64,000 bases of DNA from Stenotrophomonas sp. 704A1 (GCF_030549525.1 NZ_CP130831.1:1947501-2011500); one strand, 5' to 3'; positions 24,721 through 33,806 are shown, numbered from the stretch's first letter. Made by a program: numbers and translations. Notes: generated by a model from the letters alone, not told the origin.

Positions 24721-25081
24721 GAAGGCACTCCATCCCCAGCACTACATGCTTAGCTCACCGTTGAATCTCATCCCCGAACAGCACGGTGTGCAAAGCGCAT
24801 CCGGGAACCAGCCTGTTGTGTTCTAGTGCCGGACTGACAGGCAGCCGCCCAGCGCGATTCCATGATAATGACTCTACGCTGCGAGCATGGACACAAGCAG
24901 TTTCGAGGCTCCGCCTAAGTCGGCAGAAGGTCACGCACCGCAGTTTTTAGGCTGCGAGAGCGACCGGAGCGTAGTTGTCGTCGTTGGCAACTAGAGTTTT
25001 GCAGCTGGATTTACGAGGAAAGCTACCCCCTCGGCATGCGCCAGGCGACTTCACAACCCCCGTCGAAACCAATGCACCCCC
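24689..25081 (-). ncRNA. ssrA: Transfer-messenger RNA (tmRNA)
   Basis: 393 nt, one-piece tmRNA. The 5' end GGGGGTG pairs with CACCTCC before the encoded ACCA at the 3' end, giving a 7-bp acceptor stem. TGGTTTCGACGGG follows the 5' strand, and the T-arm (GGCGGTTCAATTCCGCC) precedes the acceptor 3' strand. The tag reading frame at 24947-24988 encodes ANDDNYAPVALAA followed by TAA. The RNA rescues stalled ribosomes and tags the incomplete protein for proteolysis, with SmpB (encoded at 26387) as partner. The prophage is integrated at its 3' end without visible damage. Confidence 0.97.
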
Positions 25082-25250
25082 GGCTTCTTCAAGTATTGCA
25101 AGGCTTTCAGGTCCCTGGCTGGAAAGAACGCCGACCGGGAACCCGCCTAACGCTGCGAATGGTACGCCAAACAACCTGAACAGTCACGCGGAACCGCCGT
25201 AGGATTGCCAGGGTCGCCCCTGTCCCGCAACCGCCCGTGGAAGCCGCCTG

Positions 25251-25682
25251 ATGCACCCTGCAATCACCGTAACCGACGCACCCGCTGACGCCGCCCTGGA
25301 TCTGATCTCCGATGGCCTGGACCACTTCAACCTGGACGCTGCCGGGTATGCGGATCGCCGCCCGCTGGCGGTGCTGGCTACCGATCCGGCCAGTGGCGAG
25401 GTGGTGGGCGGTCTCAGTGGCCGGACCTCGCTGGGCATGGTGTTCGTGGACCTGTTCTATCTGCCGCCGGCGCAGCGGGGCAGCGGCCTGGGCTCACGGA
25501 TACTGGCCGCTGCCGAAGCAGAAGCGCGGCAGCGTGGCTGCCGGTCCGGCGTGCTGTACACGATCAGCTTCCAAGCGCCGGACTTCTACGTGAAGCACGG
25601 CTGGACGGTGTTCGGCCAAGTGCCCTGCGATCCCCCGGGCACGCGCCGGGTATTCCTCAGCAAGGACCTGTCCGCGTCCTGA
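25251..25682 (+). CDS. GNAT-family N-acetyltransferase
   Basis: 143 residues. GNAT motif A is clear (VDLFYLPPAQRGSGLGSRIL, with the acetyl-CoA pyrophosphate loop RGSGLG). Motif B includes the SFQAPDFYVKHGW segment. The substrate is unknown. It stands alone, divergent from ssrA. Confidence 0.85.
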   Translation: MHPAITVTDAPADAALDLISDGLDHFNLDAAGYADRRPLAVLATDPASGEVVGGLSGRTSLGMVFVDLFYLPPAQRGSGLGSRILAAAEAEARQRGCRSGVLYTISFQAPDFYVKHGWTVFGQVPCDPPGTRRVFLSKDLSAS

Positions 25683-25798
25683 GCGGTCGTCGCCCGCAGT
25701 GCATGGCGGCTGTCATAGCGGATTGCTAACGTGGCCGGCACGGATTTGCGACACACTGGCCCTGACCATTCACGCCAGCAACCCCACGGAGACCGCCG

Positions 25799-26371
25799 GT
25801 GACCCACGCAATGCAACAGCGCAGCCTGCGTCAGCTGGTCGGGCCGGTCGGTGCCGATTACCAGCGGCGCGCGCTGCCGCCCGGCTGGGTATGGGCGGTG
25901 CTGGCAGTGCTGCTGGCCGCCACCTGGCCGACCGAACTGCCGGCGACCGCCGCCGCCGCTCTGGTGGCCAGCGCGGTGGTGGTGCATTGGCCTCGGCGTG
26001 GCCGCTTCCACTGGCTGGGCTGGCGGCTGCCGGCGCTGGCGGTGCTGGCGGCACTGCTGTGGGGGCCGGATGTGCTGTCGCAGTGGTTTGAACATGGCCT
26101 GGCGCTGACCCTGCTGTCGCTGGCCAGCCTCAGCATGGGCGTGCACGTCTGGCAGTCGCGGCAGCTGGCGCGGCAGCTGCAGGCATCGGCCGATGCGCTT
26201 GACGATGCGCAGCTGCTGGCGCTGCTGCCCGCGGATGCGGCACGGTTGGCGCAGCAGTGGCGTGCCGGTGACGATCGCCATGCGCCCGAACTGTCGGTGG
26301 TGATGCACCTGGCGGTGATGCACGCGGCGCTGTCACCGCGGATGCGCGGGCAGGGCATGCTGGCCGGCTGA
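25799..26371 (+). CDS. Membrane protein of unknown function
   Basis: 190 residues from GTG; an ATG at 25811 is an alternative. About four hydrophobic segments lie between residues 28 and 115 (VWAVLAVLLAATW, AAALVASAVVVHW, LPALAVLAALLW, LALTLLSLASLSMGV). A cytoplasmic helical tail of ~70 residues follows. No family recognised. It converges on smpB with 15 bp between the stops. Confidence 0.6.
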   Translation: MTHAMQQRSLRQLVGPVGADYQRRALPPGWVWAVLAVLLAATWPTELPATAAAALVASAVVVHWPRRGRFHWLGWRLPALAVLAALLWGPDVLSQWFEHGLALTLLSLASLSMGVHVWQSRQLARQLQASADALDDAQLLALLPADAARLAQQWRAGDDRHAPELSVVMHLAVMHAALSPRMRGQGMLAG

Positions 26372-26386
26372 CCGGCCAGAACCCGC

Positions 26387-26890
26387 TTACGCGTCGCGGT
26401 TGCCGCGACGCATCACCCGCTGCTTCTCGATCGCCCAGTCGCGGTCCTTGGCGGCATCGCGCTTGTCGTGGGTCTGCTTGCCCTTGGCCAGGGCCACTTC
26501 GAGCTTGATCTTGTTCTTGCTCCAGTACATCGCGGTGGGCACGATCGTGTAGCCATCGCGCTCGACCTTGCCGACCAGCTTGTCGATCTCGCTCCGGTGC
26601 AGCAGCAGCTTGCGCTCGCGCCGGTCGTTGGCCACCACGTGGGTGGAGGCCTGGATCAACGGGGTGATCTGCGCGCCGATCAGGAAGATCTCGCCATCCT
26701 TCACGTAGGCGTAGGCGTCGACGATGTTGCCGCGGCCAGCGCGGATCGACTTGACCTCCCAGCCCTGCAGGGCCAGGCCGGCTTCGAAGCGATCCTCGAT
26801 GTGGTACTCGTGGCGGGCACGCTTGTTCAACGCGATGGTCTTGTTGGCCGTCGCGCTCTTTGCTTTATCCTTGCCGCTGTTCTTGCTCAT
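26387..26890 (-). CDS. smpB: SsrA-binding protein SmpB
   Basis: 167 residues; start at ATG 26890 ([11 protein letters not shown]). The oligonucleotide-binding barrel is complete with [27 protein letters not shown] and LLLHRSEID, and the basic C-terminal tail [17 protein letters not shown] that enters the ribosomal mRNA channel. SmpB delivers tmRNA to stalled ribosomes. The gene lies about 1.3 kb from ssrA and is divergent from ratA. Confidence 0.97.
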   Translation of the reverse strand: MSKNSGKDKAKSATANKTIALNKRARHEYHIEDRFEAGLALQGWEVKSIRAGRGNIVDAYAYVKDGEIFLIGAQITPLIQASTHVVANDRRERKLLLHRSEIDKLVGKVERDGYTIVPTAMYWSKNKIKLEVALAKGKQTHDKRDAAKDRDWAIEKQRVMRRGNRDA

Positions 26891-26947
26891 TTCCGTATTG
26901 TCTCCGATTCGGGCCCGCCCGGTCGATTGCCGAAGCGTCCTGTATTC

Positions 26948-27373
26948 ATGCCTACTATCCGCCGCAGTGCCCTGGTCGAACATTCGGCCGCGCGCATGTT
27001 CGATCTGGTCAACGATGTCCAGGCCTATCCGCGCCGTTTCCGCTGGTGCTCCGATGCCCGCATCCTCGAGCAGGGCGAAGACCGGCTGGTGGCCCGGCTG
27101 GACCTGGGCCTGGGGTCGTTCAGCACCTGGTTCCAGACCGAAAACACCCTGCGCCGCCCGCACAGCATCGACATGCAGCTGCGCGAAGGACCGTTCAAGC
27201 AGCTGCACGGCCGCTGGGAATTCCACGCCCTGGCCGAGGATGCCTGCAAGGTCACCCTCACCCTGGAGTTCGAACCCAGCTCACGCCTGCTCGGCCCGGC
27301 GCTGGCGATCGGCTTCCAGGGGCTGGCCGATCGCATGGTGAATGACTTCGTGCGCGTCGCCGACGAGGGCTGA
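26948..27373 (+). CDS. ratA: RatA / COQ10-like START-domain protein
   Basis: 141 residues. Typical start [24 protein letters not shown] and later [11 protein letters not shown] and [10 protein letters not shown] segments of the polyketide-cyclase/START family. The family is annotated as RatA toxin (reported in E. coli to block 70S assembly) but is related to the ubiquinone-binding Coq10 proteins, which is the more likely role. It lies divergent from smpB and 3 bp before rnfH, the conserved ratA-rnfH (ratAB) pair. Confidence 0.9.
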   Translation: MPTIRRSALVEHSAARMFDLVNDVQAYPRRFRWCSDARILEQGEDRLVARLDLGLGSFSTWFQTENTLRRPHSIDMQLREGPFKQLHGRWEFHALAEDACKVTLTLEFEPSSRLLGPALAIGFQGLADRMVNDFVRVADEG

Positions 27374-27376
27374 GCG

Positions 27377-27634
27377 ATGATCGAGGTCGAGGTCGTACTG
27401 GCCTGGCCACAGCGGGTGCTGTCGCGCCGGGTGCTGCTGCAGGAGGAGGCCACGGTGGCCGATGCGGTGGCGGCGGCCGCGCTGGACGGCAGTGCCGACT
27501 GCCCGGCGGTCGCCGTGCATGGCGTGCTGGCACGCCCGCAACAGGTCCTGCGGGACGGTGATCGCGTGGAGCTGCTGCGAGGCCTGCAGGCCGATCCGAA
27601 GGACAACCGCCGGCGGCGTGCGCGCGGCGGTTGA
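27377..27634 (+). CDS. rnfH: RnfH-family ubiquitin-like protein
   Basis: 85 residues. RnfH/UPF0125 family: beta-grasp fold, MIEVEVVLAWPQRV start, GDRVELLRGLQADPK near the end and the basic RRRRAR tail. It follows ratA by 3 bp in the same operon. The biochemical role is not established for the family. Confidence 0.9.
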   Translation: MIEVEVVLAWPQRVLSRRVLLQEEATVADAVAAAALDGSADCPAVAVHGVLARPQQVLRDGDRVELLRGLQADPKDNRRRRARGG

Positions 27635-27643
27635 TGCCGGCAA

Positions 27644-27661
27644 CCCGTCCCGGAGGACGGG
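27644..27661. terminator. Bidirectional hairpin between rnfH and bamE
   Basis: CCCGTCC at 27644-27650 pairs with GGACGGG at 27655-27661 across CGGA. It lies between two converging genes. There is no T run on either side, so termination strength is uncertain. Confidence 0.4.
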
Positions 27662-27670
27662 CAGGGGGAC

Positions 27671-28063
27671 TCAGCGGCCCTTCTTCTTCTTGTCCTTGGG
27701 CAGGTTGCGGCCAAACTGGCGCACCGTCTGCTGGGCAAGGGCCTTGTCATTGGACGGGAAGTAATCGCCCTCCCAGCGGGTGACCAGGTCGTTCTCGAAG
27801 TACACCGTGAAGTTCTTGACTTCGGCCCGGCCCAAGCGGTTGACGCGCTCGGAGGCGGTGTAGTCCCAGCGCTGGGCGTGGAACGGGTCCGGCACCGACG
27901 GGGTGCCCAGCAGGGCGTTGACCTGCTGCTTGCTCTGCCCGACCTGCAACTTGGCCACGGCATCTTCCCGGATCAGGTTGCCCTGATAGATGGGTTGCTT
28001 GTAGATGATGCCGCACCCGGTGGTGGACAAGGCGACGGCGGCGACCAACAGGAGATTGCGCAT
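27671..28063 (-). CDS. bamE: Outer-membrane assembly lipoprotein BamE (OmlA/SmpA)
   Basis: 130 residues. A lipoprotein signal ends at TTGC (Cys17). The BamE fold follows: IYKQPIYQGN, KLQVGQSKQQVNALLGTPSV and FTVYFENDLVTRWEGDYFP. As part of the BAM complex at the inner face of the outer membrane it helps insert beta-barrel proteins. The charged KDKKKKGR tail is an unusual feature. Divergent from fur, the omlA-fur order known from Xanthomonas. Confidence 0.95.
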   Translation of the reverse strand: MRNLLLVAAVALSTTGCGIIYKQPIYQGNLIREDAVAKLQVGQSKQQVNALLGTPSVPDPFHAQRWDYTASERVNRLGRAEVKNFTVYFENDLVTRWEGDYFPSNDKALAQQTVRQFGRNLPKDKKKKGR

Positions 28064-28166
28064 CGGGACTGGCGGTTGGGGAAATCAAACCGATGATACA
28101 CTCCCGGCGTGCCACCGCGACCCAATCCGAGGCAGCTGGCGCTAAATCGCCAATGAACGGAGACCT

Positions 28167-28574
28167 ATGGAAACCCACGACCTGCGTAAAGTCGGCCTGA
28201 AGGTGACCCATCCGCGGATGCGGATCCTGGCGCTGCTCGAGCAGCGCAACGCCCAGCACCACATGACCGCCGAAGACATCTACCGCCAGCTGCTGGAACA
28301 CGGCGACGAGATCGGCCTGGCCACGGTGTACCGGGTACTGACCCAGTTCGAGGCTGCCGGCCTCGTGCTGAAGCACAATTTCGAGGGCGGCCAGGCCGTC
28401 TATGAGCTCGACCGGGGCGGCCATCACGACCACATGGTGGACGTGGACAGTGGCAAGATCATCGAGTTCGAAAGCACCGAGATCGAAGAGCTGCAGCGCA
28501 AGATCGCCGCCGATCACGGCTATGAGCTGGAAGAACACTCGCTGGTGCTGTACGTGCGCAAGAAGCGCAAGTAA
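28167..28574 (+). CDS. fur: Ferric uptake regulator Fur
   Basis: 135 residues. Winged helix (DLRKVGLKVTHPRMRILALLE, with recognition helix GLATVYRVLTQFEAAGLV) and dimer/metal domain with the GGHHDHMVDVDSGKIIEF site. It lacks the CxxC of E. coli Fur, as in other xanthomonad Fur proteins. With Fe2+ it represses iron-uptake genes. The 103-bp divergent gap to bamE holds both promoters. A strong terminator follows. Confidence 0.97.
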   Translation: METHDLRKVGLKVTHPRMRILALLEQRNAQHHMTAEDIYRQLLEHGDEIGLATVYRVLTQFEAAGLVLKHNFEGGQAVYELDRGGHHDHMVDVDSGKIIEFESTEIEELQRKIAADHGYELEEHSLVLYVRKKRK

Positions 28575-28603
28575 GCCGGTCCGGCCAGCCGCAGCCGACC
28601 AGA

Positions 28604-28626
28604 CCCCGGGCGTGCCCGGGGTTTTT
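28604..28626 (+). terminator. Rho-independent terminator of fur
   Basis: CCCCGGG pairs with CCCGGGG around a short loop, followed by five T, 30 bp after the fur stop. It separates fur from the converging esterase gene. Confidence 0.85.
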
Positions 28627-28638
28627 GTTTGCCCCGGC

Positions 28639-29889
28639 TCAGCGCCGTGGCAGATCTACGCCCTGCGTGGAAGGGCCCATCAGCATCTGCAGATCTACCG
28701 CGTCGGCCATGGCCTTGTTGCCGGCGTCGCCGGGGTGCAGGTGGTCGCCGGAGTCATGGGCCGTGGCCAGCCGCGACGGATCCGCCGGGTCGCGCAGTGC
28801 CGCGTCGAGGTCGATCACCGCATCGAACGGGCTGTCCTGGCGCAGCCAGGCGTTGAGCTGGCGACGCAGGGCGTCCTTGCCCGGCTGGTGGTAATCGTCC
28901 AGCGGGGTACCGGACAGGGCACCGGCGAAAGGCGTCAGGGTGGCGCCGAGGATGCGCAGTCCGCGGCCATGCGCGCGTTCGGCCAGTGCGCGGTAGCCGG
29001 CCTGCAGGTCGGCAAGGCGAGGCGGTGCCTGGGTGCGGGCAAAGGCGGTCCCCGGCCAGCTGATGTCGTTGATGCCGATCAGGACGATCACCCGGGTTAC
29101 GCCCGGTTGATCCAGCACGTCGCGCTGGAAACGGTTCAGCGCGGCGTCGCCCATGCCATCGCGCAGCAGGCGGGCGCCGGAAATGCCTGCATTGACCACG
29201 GCCACGCCCTGCGGTGCCAGGCGTGCGGCCAGATGGTCGGTCCAGCGCTGGTCCTGGTCGAGGCTGGCGGTGGCGCCGTCGGTGATCGAGTCGCCCAGCA
29301 CGACCACGCTGCCTGCTCTGGCCGGCGCTTCCACCTCGATGCCGGACAGCACCAGGCGCGCCGTGGTGGTGCTGGCCCCGTGCAGTGCGACGTCGGCGGT
29401 CTGCCTGCCGGGGGCGATCCAACTGGTCTGCCGGCCGTCCCAGTGGAACGTCTGCACTGGTACACGCTCAGGCAGGTGGATGCTGACCTGCACTGCCTGC
29501 CGGTGGTGGGTCGGCAGCACCAGCGGATCGCTCACGCGGTCCTGGCCGGGCGCGATCACCACGCCGTCCTGGCCGTCGAAGCGGAGCGGAAGGGGGGCGG
29601 CCCCGGCCTGCGCGGCAACGCTGGCCGCGCCGATCCGCAAGGGACCGGTGCCGTAGGCATTGCTCAGCCGCACCCGCAGCCGTGGCCCGCCGAGGCTGAG
29701 GCGGGCGGTCTGGCGGACGGTCTGGTCATGCAGTTCCGCCGGCACCAGGGTCGGGAACAGGAAATCGTCGCTCCATACGCGCTGCGGGCTGGCCTGCCAG
29801 CTGGCGACCCAGTGCAGGCCAGGCGCGGCGGACGCGCTGGCGGAGACGGCGAGGAGGGCGGCGGCACTGAGCTGCTGCAGGCGGTTCAT
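28639..29889 (-). CDS. Secreted SGNH/GDSL-type esterase
   Basis: 416 residues with a signal peptide (MNRLQQLSAAALLAVSASASA). Block I is VVVLGDSITDG near residue 200 with the catalytic Ser, block III GINDISWPG, and block V DHLHPGDAG with the Asp/His pair. The N-terminal ~180 residues form a beta-rich domain seen in plant-polymer-active SGNH hydrolases. Likely a periplasmic or secreted carbohydrate O-acyl esterase or lipase; the substrate is unknown. It is divergent from a LysR regulator, with two direct repeats in the gap. Confidence 0.88.
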   Translation of the reverse strand: MNRLQQLSAAALLAVSASASAAPGLHWVASWQASPQRVWSDDFLFPTLVPAELHDQTVRQTARLSLGGPRLRVRLSNAYGTGPLRIGAASVAAQAGAAPLPLRFDGQDGVVIAPGQDRVSDPLVLPTHHRQAVQVSIHLPERVPVQTFHWDGRQTSWIAPGRQTADVALHGASTTTARLVLSGIEVEAPARAGSVVVLGDSITDGATASLDQDQRWTDHLAARLAPQGVAVVNAGISGARLLRDGMGDAALNRFQRDVLDQPGVTRVIVLIGINDISWPGTAFARTQAPPRLADLQAGYRALAERAHGRGLRILGATLTPFAGALSGTPLDDYHQPGKDALRRQLNAWLRQDSPFDAVIDLDAALRDPADPSRLATAHDSGDHLHPGDAGNKAMADAVDLQMLMGPSTQGVDLPRR

Positions 29890-29932
29890 GAGGGGAGTCC
29901 AAGCGGAAGAACGGCCATGGTGCGCGCGGGTC

Positions 29933-29977
29933 CATCTGTGAACTAGACTGCGCACGGATATTCATCTGTGAACTGGA
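29933..29977. promoter_or_regulatory. Paired direct repeats with T-N11-A cores, probable LysR operator
   Basis: CATCTGTGAACTAGA (29933-29947) and CATCTGTGAACTGGA (29963-29977) repeat with one mismatch at a 30-bp interval, about three helical turns. Each contains a T-N11-A core of the LysR type (TCTGTGAACTAGA). They sit in the gap between the divergent esterase and LysR genes, the second one ending 9 bp before the LysR ATG. The repeat is seen; binding is inferred. Confidence 0.6.
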
Positions 29978-29986
29978 TTCACTGAC

Positions 29987-30904
29987 ATGGCACGATCCGA
30001 CATCAATCGATCCGGCGAACTGGAAGTGTTCGTCCGCGTCATCGAGACCGGCGGGTTCTCCGCTGCCGCGCGCAGCCTGGAGATGACCCCGTCGGCGGTC
30101 AGCAAGCTGGTGGCACGGCTTGAGCAGCGGCTGGGCACGCGCCTGCTGCAGCGTTCCACCCGCCAGCTGCAGCTGACCCCGGAGGGCTGCGCCTTCTATG
30201 AGCGTGGCCTGCGCGTGTTGGCCGACCTGGAAGAGGCCGAACGCTGCGCAAGTGCGCATGCCGAGCCGCGGGGCCGCCTGCGCGTCAATGCCAACGTGCC
30301 GTTCGGCCAGCACTTCCTGCTGCCGCTGCTGCCGGCGTTCCTGCAGCGTCACCCGCAGGTGGGCGTGGACCTGACCCTGACCGACGAGGTGATCGACCTT
30401 CTGGAGCAGCGTACCGACGTGGCAGTGCGTGCGGGCCCGCTGAAAAGCTCCAGCCTGGTGGCGCGGCGGCTTGGCACGACGCGGATGATGATCGTGGCGT
30501 CACCGGCCTACGCGGCGCGGCATGGGCTGCCGCAGGATGTGCAGGCGCTGCTGGCGCACAACCGGCTGGACATCGGCCACGTGCGCGCGCAGCAGGGATG
30601 GCCGCTGCTGCAGGAGGGACAGACCCAGCGCGTGCTGCCCAGTGGCAATGCGCGTGCCAGCAACGGCGATGCGCTGCGCCAGCTGGTGCTGGGCGGGCTG
30701 GGCCTGGCCCGGCTGGCGGCGTTCCAGGTGCAGGCCGACATCGCCGCCGGACGGCTGTTGCCGGTGCTGGAAGACGCCAACCCCGGCGATCTGGAAGAAG
30801 TGCACGCGGTGTTCCTGGGGCAGGGCGGCTACCTGCCGCTGCGGGTGCGTGCGTTGCTGGACTTCCTGGTGGAAAAGGTGGATCTGGCGAAGCCTTTGGC
30901 ATGA
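29987..30904 (+). CDS. LysR-family transcriptional regulator
   Basis: 305 residues. N-terminal helix-turn-helix (ELEVFVRVIETGGFSAAARS..., TPSAVSKLVARLEQRLGTRLLQRSTR) and a C-terminal effector domain of the periplasmic-binding fold. The divergent position suggests it controls the neighbouring esterase gene and itself through the repeats between them. Confidence 0.92.
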   Translation: MARSDINRSGELEVFVRVIETGGFSAAARSLEMTPSAVSKLVARLEQRLGTRLLQRSTRQLQLTPEGCAFYERGLRVLADLEEAERCASAHAEPRGRLRVNANVPFGQHFLLPLLPAFLQRHPQVGVDLTLTDEVIDLLEQRTDVAVRAGPLKSSSLVARRLGTTRMMIVASPAYAARHGLPQDVQALLAHNRLDIGHVRAQQGWPLLQEGQTQRVLPSGNARASNGDALRQLVLGGLGLARLAAFQVQADIAAGRLLPVLEDANPGDLEEVHAVFLGQGGYLPLRVRALLDFLVEKVDLAKPLA

Positions 30905-30929
30905 CCCCGCGGTTCAGACCCGGCGCCCG

Positions 30930-30953
30930 GTAGATCCACCCCCATGCGTGGAT
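30930..30953 (+). repeat. SMAG-type stem-loop
   Basis: GTAG followed by a stem ATCCAC / GTGGAT with the loop CCCCATGC. It lies between the converging LysR and recN genes and fits the GTAG-headed SMAG repeats of S. maltophilia; it may also end transcripts. Confidence 0.6.
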
Positions 30954-30964
30954 GAACGCCGGCG

Positions 30965-32626
30965 TTACACCTGCAGCAGCTTGCGCGCGGCGGCGCGTGC
31001 TTCCTTGCTCACTTCCACGCCGCCGAGCATGCGTGCCAGTTCTTCCTCGCGCGCCTTGAGGTCCAGCTTCTCCACCGCGCTCTGGGTCATGCCCTCCACC
31101 GGTGCCTTGCTGACCCGGTAGTGGGCGTGGCCCTTCGATGCCACCTGTGGCAGGTGGGTCACGCACAGCACCTGGCGCTTCTCGCCCAGTGCGCGCAGCT
31201 TCTGGCCGACGATGTCGGCGACCGCACCGCCGATGCCGGAGTCGACTTCATCGAACACCATGGTCGGCACCGCATCCAGATCCAGCGCGGCCACTTCGAT
31301 GGCCAGCGAGATGCGTGACAGTTCACCGCCCGAGGCGACCTTGCGCAGTGCCCGCGGCGGCTGCCCGGCGTTGGCCGCGACCAGGAATTCCACCCGCTCG
31401 GCGCCCTGTGGATCGGGCTTGCCGCTGTCCTGCGGTTCCAGTTCGATCAGGAACTGGCCGCCGCCCATGCCCAGCTCGGCGATGATGCCGGTGGTGGTGG
31501 CCGACAGTTCGGCCGCCGCGCTGCGACGGCTGGCGGTCAGCAGGTCGGCCTGCGCGCGCCAGGCCGCGGCGGCCTTGTCGATCTCTCCGGCCAGGCGCTG
31601 CAGGCGCTCGTCGGCGCCGCGCAGCTGCTCCACTTCGGCGTGCATGCGCTCACGCTGTGCGCCCAGTTCGTCCATCGGCACGCGATGCTTGCGTGCCAGG
31701 TCGTGCAGGCGGCCAAGGCGGCGCTCGTTCTCCTCGAACTGCTCCGGGTCGGCGTCGAGGTCGTCGTGAACGCGGTCGAGCAGGGCCAGGGCTTCGTTCA
31801 GCTGGATCGAGGCGTTGTCGATCAGGGCGTCGACCTCGCCCAGGCGCGGGTCATGTTCGGCGACCCGTGCCAGTTCGTGCCGCACCTGCTGCAGCAGGTC
31901 CAGCGCCGACTGGCCGTCGTCGCCGTTGAGCTGGTTGCTGGCCGCCTGGCAGGCGGTCAGCAGGGCGCTGGCGTGGGCCTGGCGGCGGTGGCTGGCGCCA
32001 AGGGCGGCGATCGACTCCGGTTCCAGATCTTCGCGGTCCAGCTCGCGCAGCTGGTGCTCAAGGAAACCGATACGGTCGCTGACATCGCCCTGTTGCGACA
32101 ACGCCAGCGATTCATCGACCAGCGCCTGCCACCCGGCGGCGGCACGGCGCACCAGGCGGCGCTGTTCGTCATTGCCGGCGTAGGCATCGAGCAGGGCCAG
32201 CTGCGACGGACGCGTCAGCAGGGCCTGCTGCTCGTGCTGGCCATGGATCTCCACCAGCAGCGCGGCCAGGTCGGCCAGCTGCGCCAGGGTGACCGGGCGG
32301 CCGTTGATCCAGGCGCGCGAACCGCCGTCAGCGCGGATCACGCGGCGCAGCTGGCATTGCTCGTCGTCGTCCAGTTCATTGCTGGCCAGCCACTGGCGCG
32401 CGGCCTGCAGCTGGTCCAGTGCGAATTCGGCCGAAAGCTCTGCGCGGGCCGCGCCATGGCGGACCACGCCGCTGTCGGCGCGCAGGCCCGACAGGAAGCC
32501 CAGCGCGTCGACCATCAGCGACTTGCCGGCGCCGGTCTCGCCTGAAACCACGGTCATGCCGGGTCCGAACTCCAGCTCGGTGGCGCGGACGACGGCGAAA
32601 TCCTTGATCGAAAGGTGTCTGAGCAT
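30965..32626 (-). CDS. recN: DNA repair protein RecN
   Basis: 553 residues, usual length. SMC-like ATPase: Walker A GETGAGKS near residue 30, a long coiled-coil middle, and the ABC signature VASGGELSRISLAIE with Walker B MVFDEVDSGIGG near residue 460. It acts in double-strand-break repair, holding broken ends or sister chromatids together. Divergent from hrcA. No LexA-type box was recognised in the 115-bp gap. Confidence 0.97.
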   Translation of the reverse strand: MLRHLSIKDFAVVRATELEFGPGMTVVSGETGAGKSLMVDALGFLSGLRADSGVVRHGAARAELSAEFALDQLQAARQWLASNELDDDEQCQLRRVIRADGGSRAWINGRPVTLAQLADLAALLVEIHGQHEQQALLTRPSQLALLDAYAGNDEQRRLVRRAAAGWQALVDESLALSQQGDVSDRIGFLEHQLRELDREDLEPESIAALGASHRRQAHASALLTACQAASNQLNGDDGQSALDLLQQVRHELARVAEHDPRLGEVDALIDNASIQLNEALALLDRVHDDLDADPEQFEENERRLGRLHDLARKHRVPMDELGAQRERMHAEVEQLRGADERLQRLAGEIDKAAAAWRAQADLLTASRRSAAAELSATTTGIIAELGMGGGQFLIELEPQDSGKPDPQGAERVEFLVAANAGQPPRALRKVASGGELSRISLAIEVAALDLDAVPTMVFDEVDSGIGGAVADIVGQKLRALGEKRQVLCVTHLPQVASKGHAHYRVSKAPVEGMTQSAVEKLDLKAREEELARMLGGVEVSKEARAAARKLLQV

Positions 32627-32741
32627 GGGTAATGGGGTGTCTGCAGCCGCGCAACGCTAGCACGCGCGGCGGGACGGTCCAATGACTTGCCAAGGTGAAG
32701 CGCCGCCATTATCTAGTGTCCGTGTCTCACAGGTTGATTCC

Positions 32742-33806
32742 ATGCACGGTTCCCCCGACCAGCTTGCCCCGCGTGCGCGCCATCTGCTGCGCACGCTGAT
32801 CGCGCGCTACATCCAGGATGGTGAGCCGGTGGGCTCGCAGACGCTGGCGCGCGTGGCCGGCCTGGAGGTCAGCCCGGCGACCATCCGCAACATCCTCGGC
32901 GACCTGGAGGACCTGGGCCTGCTGGCGTCGCCGCATACCTCGGCCGGGCGGATTCCGACCGCGCACGGCTACCGGGTCTTCGTCGACAGCCTGCTGCAGA
33001 TGCAGCCGCCCGGCGAGGGCGAGCTGGCCCGGTTGCGCCAGGAACTGGCCGGCGGCGGCAGCACCCAGGCGCTGCTCGGCAGTGCCTCCGAGCTGCTGTC
33101 GGCGATGAGCCACTTCGTCGGCGTGGTCAGCGCGCCGCGGCGCGAGCAGTTCGCCTTCCGCCAGATCGATTTCGTGGCGCTGGACGGGCGCCGGGTGCTG
33201 GCGATCCTGGTGTTCGCCGACAACGAGGTGCAGAACCGGGTCATCGAGACCCGCCAGGAGTTCGCGCCGGGCCAGCTGGAGCAGGTGGCCAACTACCTCA
33301 ATGCCCATTTCGCCGGCCTGCCGATGGCCGAGATCCGTACCCGCCTGCTGCTGGAGCTGCGCGACGCCCGTTCCGAGCTGGAGCAGCTGCTGGCGCACAG
33401 CATCGAGCTGGCCGAGCAGGCGCTGCAGCCGCCGGCCGACGACATGCTGGTAGCCGGGCAGACGCGGCTGATGGGGGTGCAGGACCTGTCCGACCTGGAG
33501 CGCCTGCGCGAGCTGTTCGAGCTGTTTTCCAGCAAGCGCGAGATCCTGCAGCTGCTGGAGCGGACCATCCAGGCGCCGGGCGTGCGCATCTTCATCGGCG
33601 AGGAGACCGGGATGATGCCGCTGCAGGGGGTCTCGCTGGTCACCGCGCCATATACCGCCAACGGCCAGGTGCTGGGGGTGCTGGGTGTGATCGGGCCGAA
33701 GCGGATGGCCTACGACCGCATGATTCCGCTGGTGCAGGCCACCGCCGATGTGCTGGGCGCGGCCTTTTCGCCCGGCGGCCGCGGTCCGGGAACATCGGAC
33801 GCTTGA
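32742..33806 (+). CDS. hrcA: Heat-inducible repressor HrcA
   Basis: 354 residues from ATG 32742. N-terminal winged helix (RARHLLRTLIARYIQDGEPVGS and VSPATIRNILGDLEDLGLL), GAF-like middle and the C-terminal NGQVLGVLGVIGPKRMAYDRMIPLV signature. It represses groESL-type operons through CIRCE operators. No CIRCE sequence was found in this window, so here it probably acts elsewhere. First gene of the hrcA-grpE-dnaK-dnaJ cluster. Confidence 0.96.
   Translation: MHGSPDQLAPRARHLLRTLIARYIQDGEPVGSQTLARVAGLEVSPATIRNILGDLEDLGLLASPHTSAGRIPTAHGYRVFVDSLLQMQPPGEGELARLRQELAGGGSTQALLGSASELLSAMSHFVGVVSAPRREQFAFRQIDFVALDGRRVLAILVFADNEVQNRVIETRQEFAPGQLEQVANYLNAHFAGLPMAEIRTRLLLELRDARSELEQLLAHSIELAEQALQPPADDMLVAGQTRLMGVQDLSDLERLRELFELFSSKREILQLLERTIQAPGVRIFIGEETGMMPLQGVSLVTAPYTANGQVLGVLGVIGPKRMAYDRMIPLVQATADVLGAAFSPGGRGPGTSDA

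Noticed and set aside
24533..24742. In-frame N-terminal extension of the integrase through the ssrA 3' end and terminator
   Set aside because: The family starts at MPPLTDLAIRK; the extension is translated tmRNA and hairpin sequence with no protein-like pattern.
25085..25125. Sigma-70 promoter for ssrA
   Set aside because: An AATACT-like -10 is visible on the minus strand at about 25092-25097, but no credible -35 is seen and the RNA 5' end is made by processing, so the site cannot be placed.
26948..27634. ratA-rnfH as a toxin-antitoxin pair
   Set aside because: The family names suggest it, but the pair is core in proteobacteria next to smpB and the START-fold protein is better explained as a Coq10 relative; not reported as a toxin system.
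32627..32741. CIRCE operator or LexA box between recN and hrcA
   Set aside because: No TTAGCACTC...GAGTGCTAA pair and no convincing LexA-type palindrome could be found.
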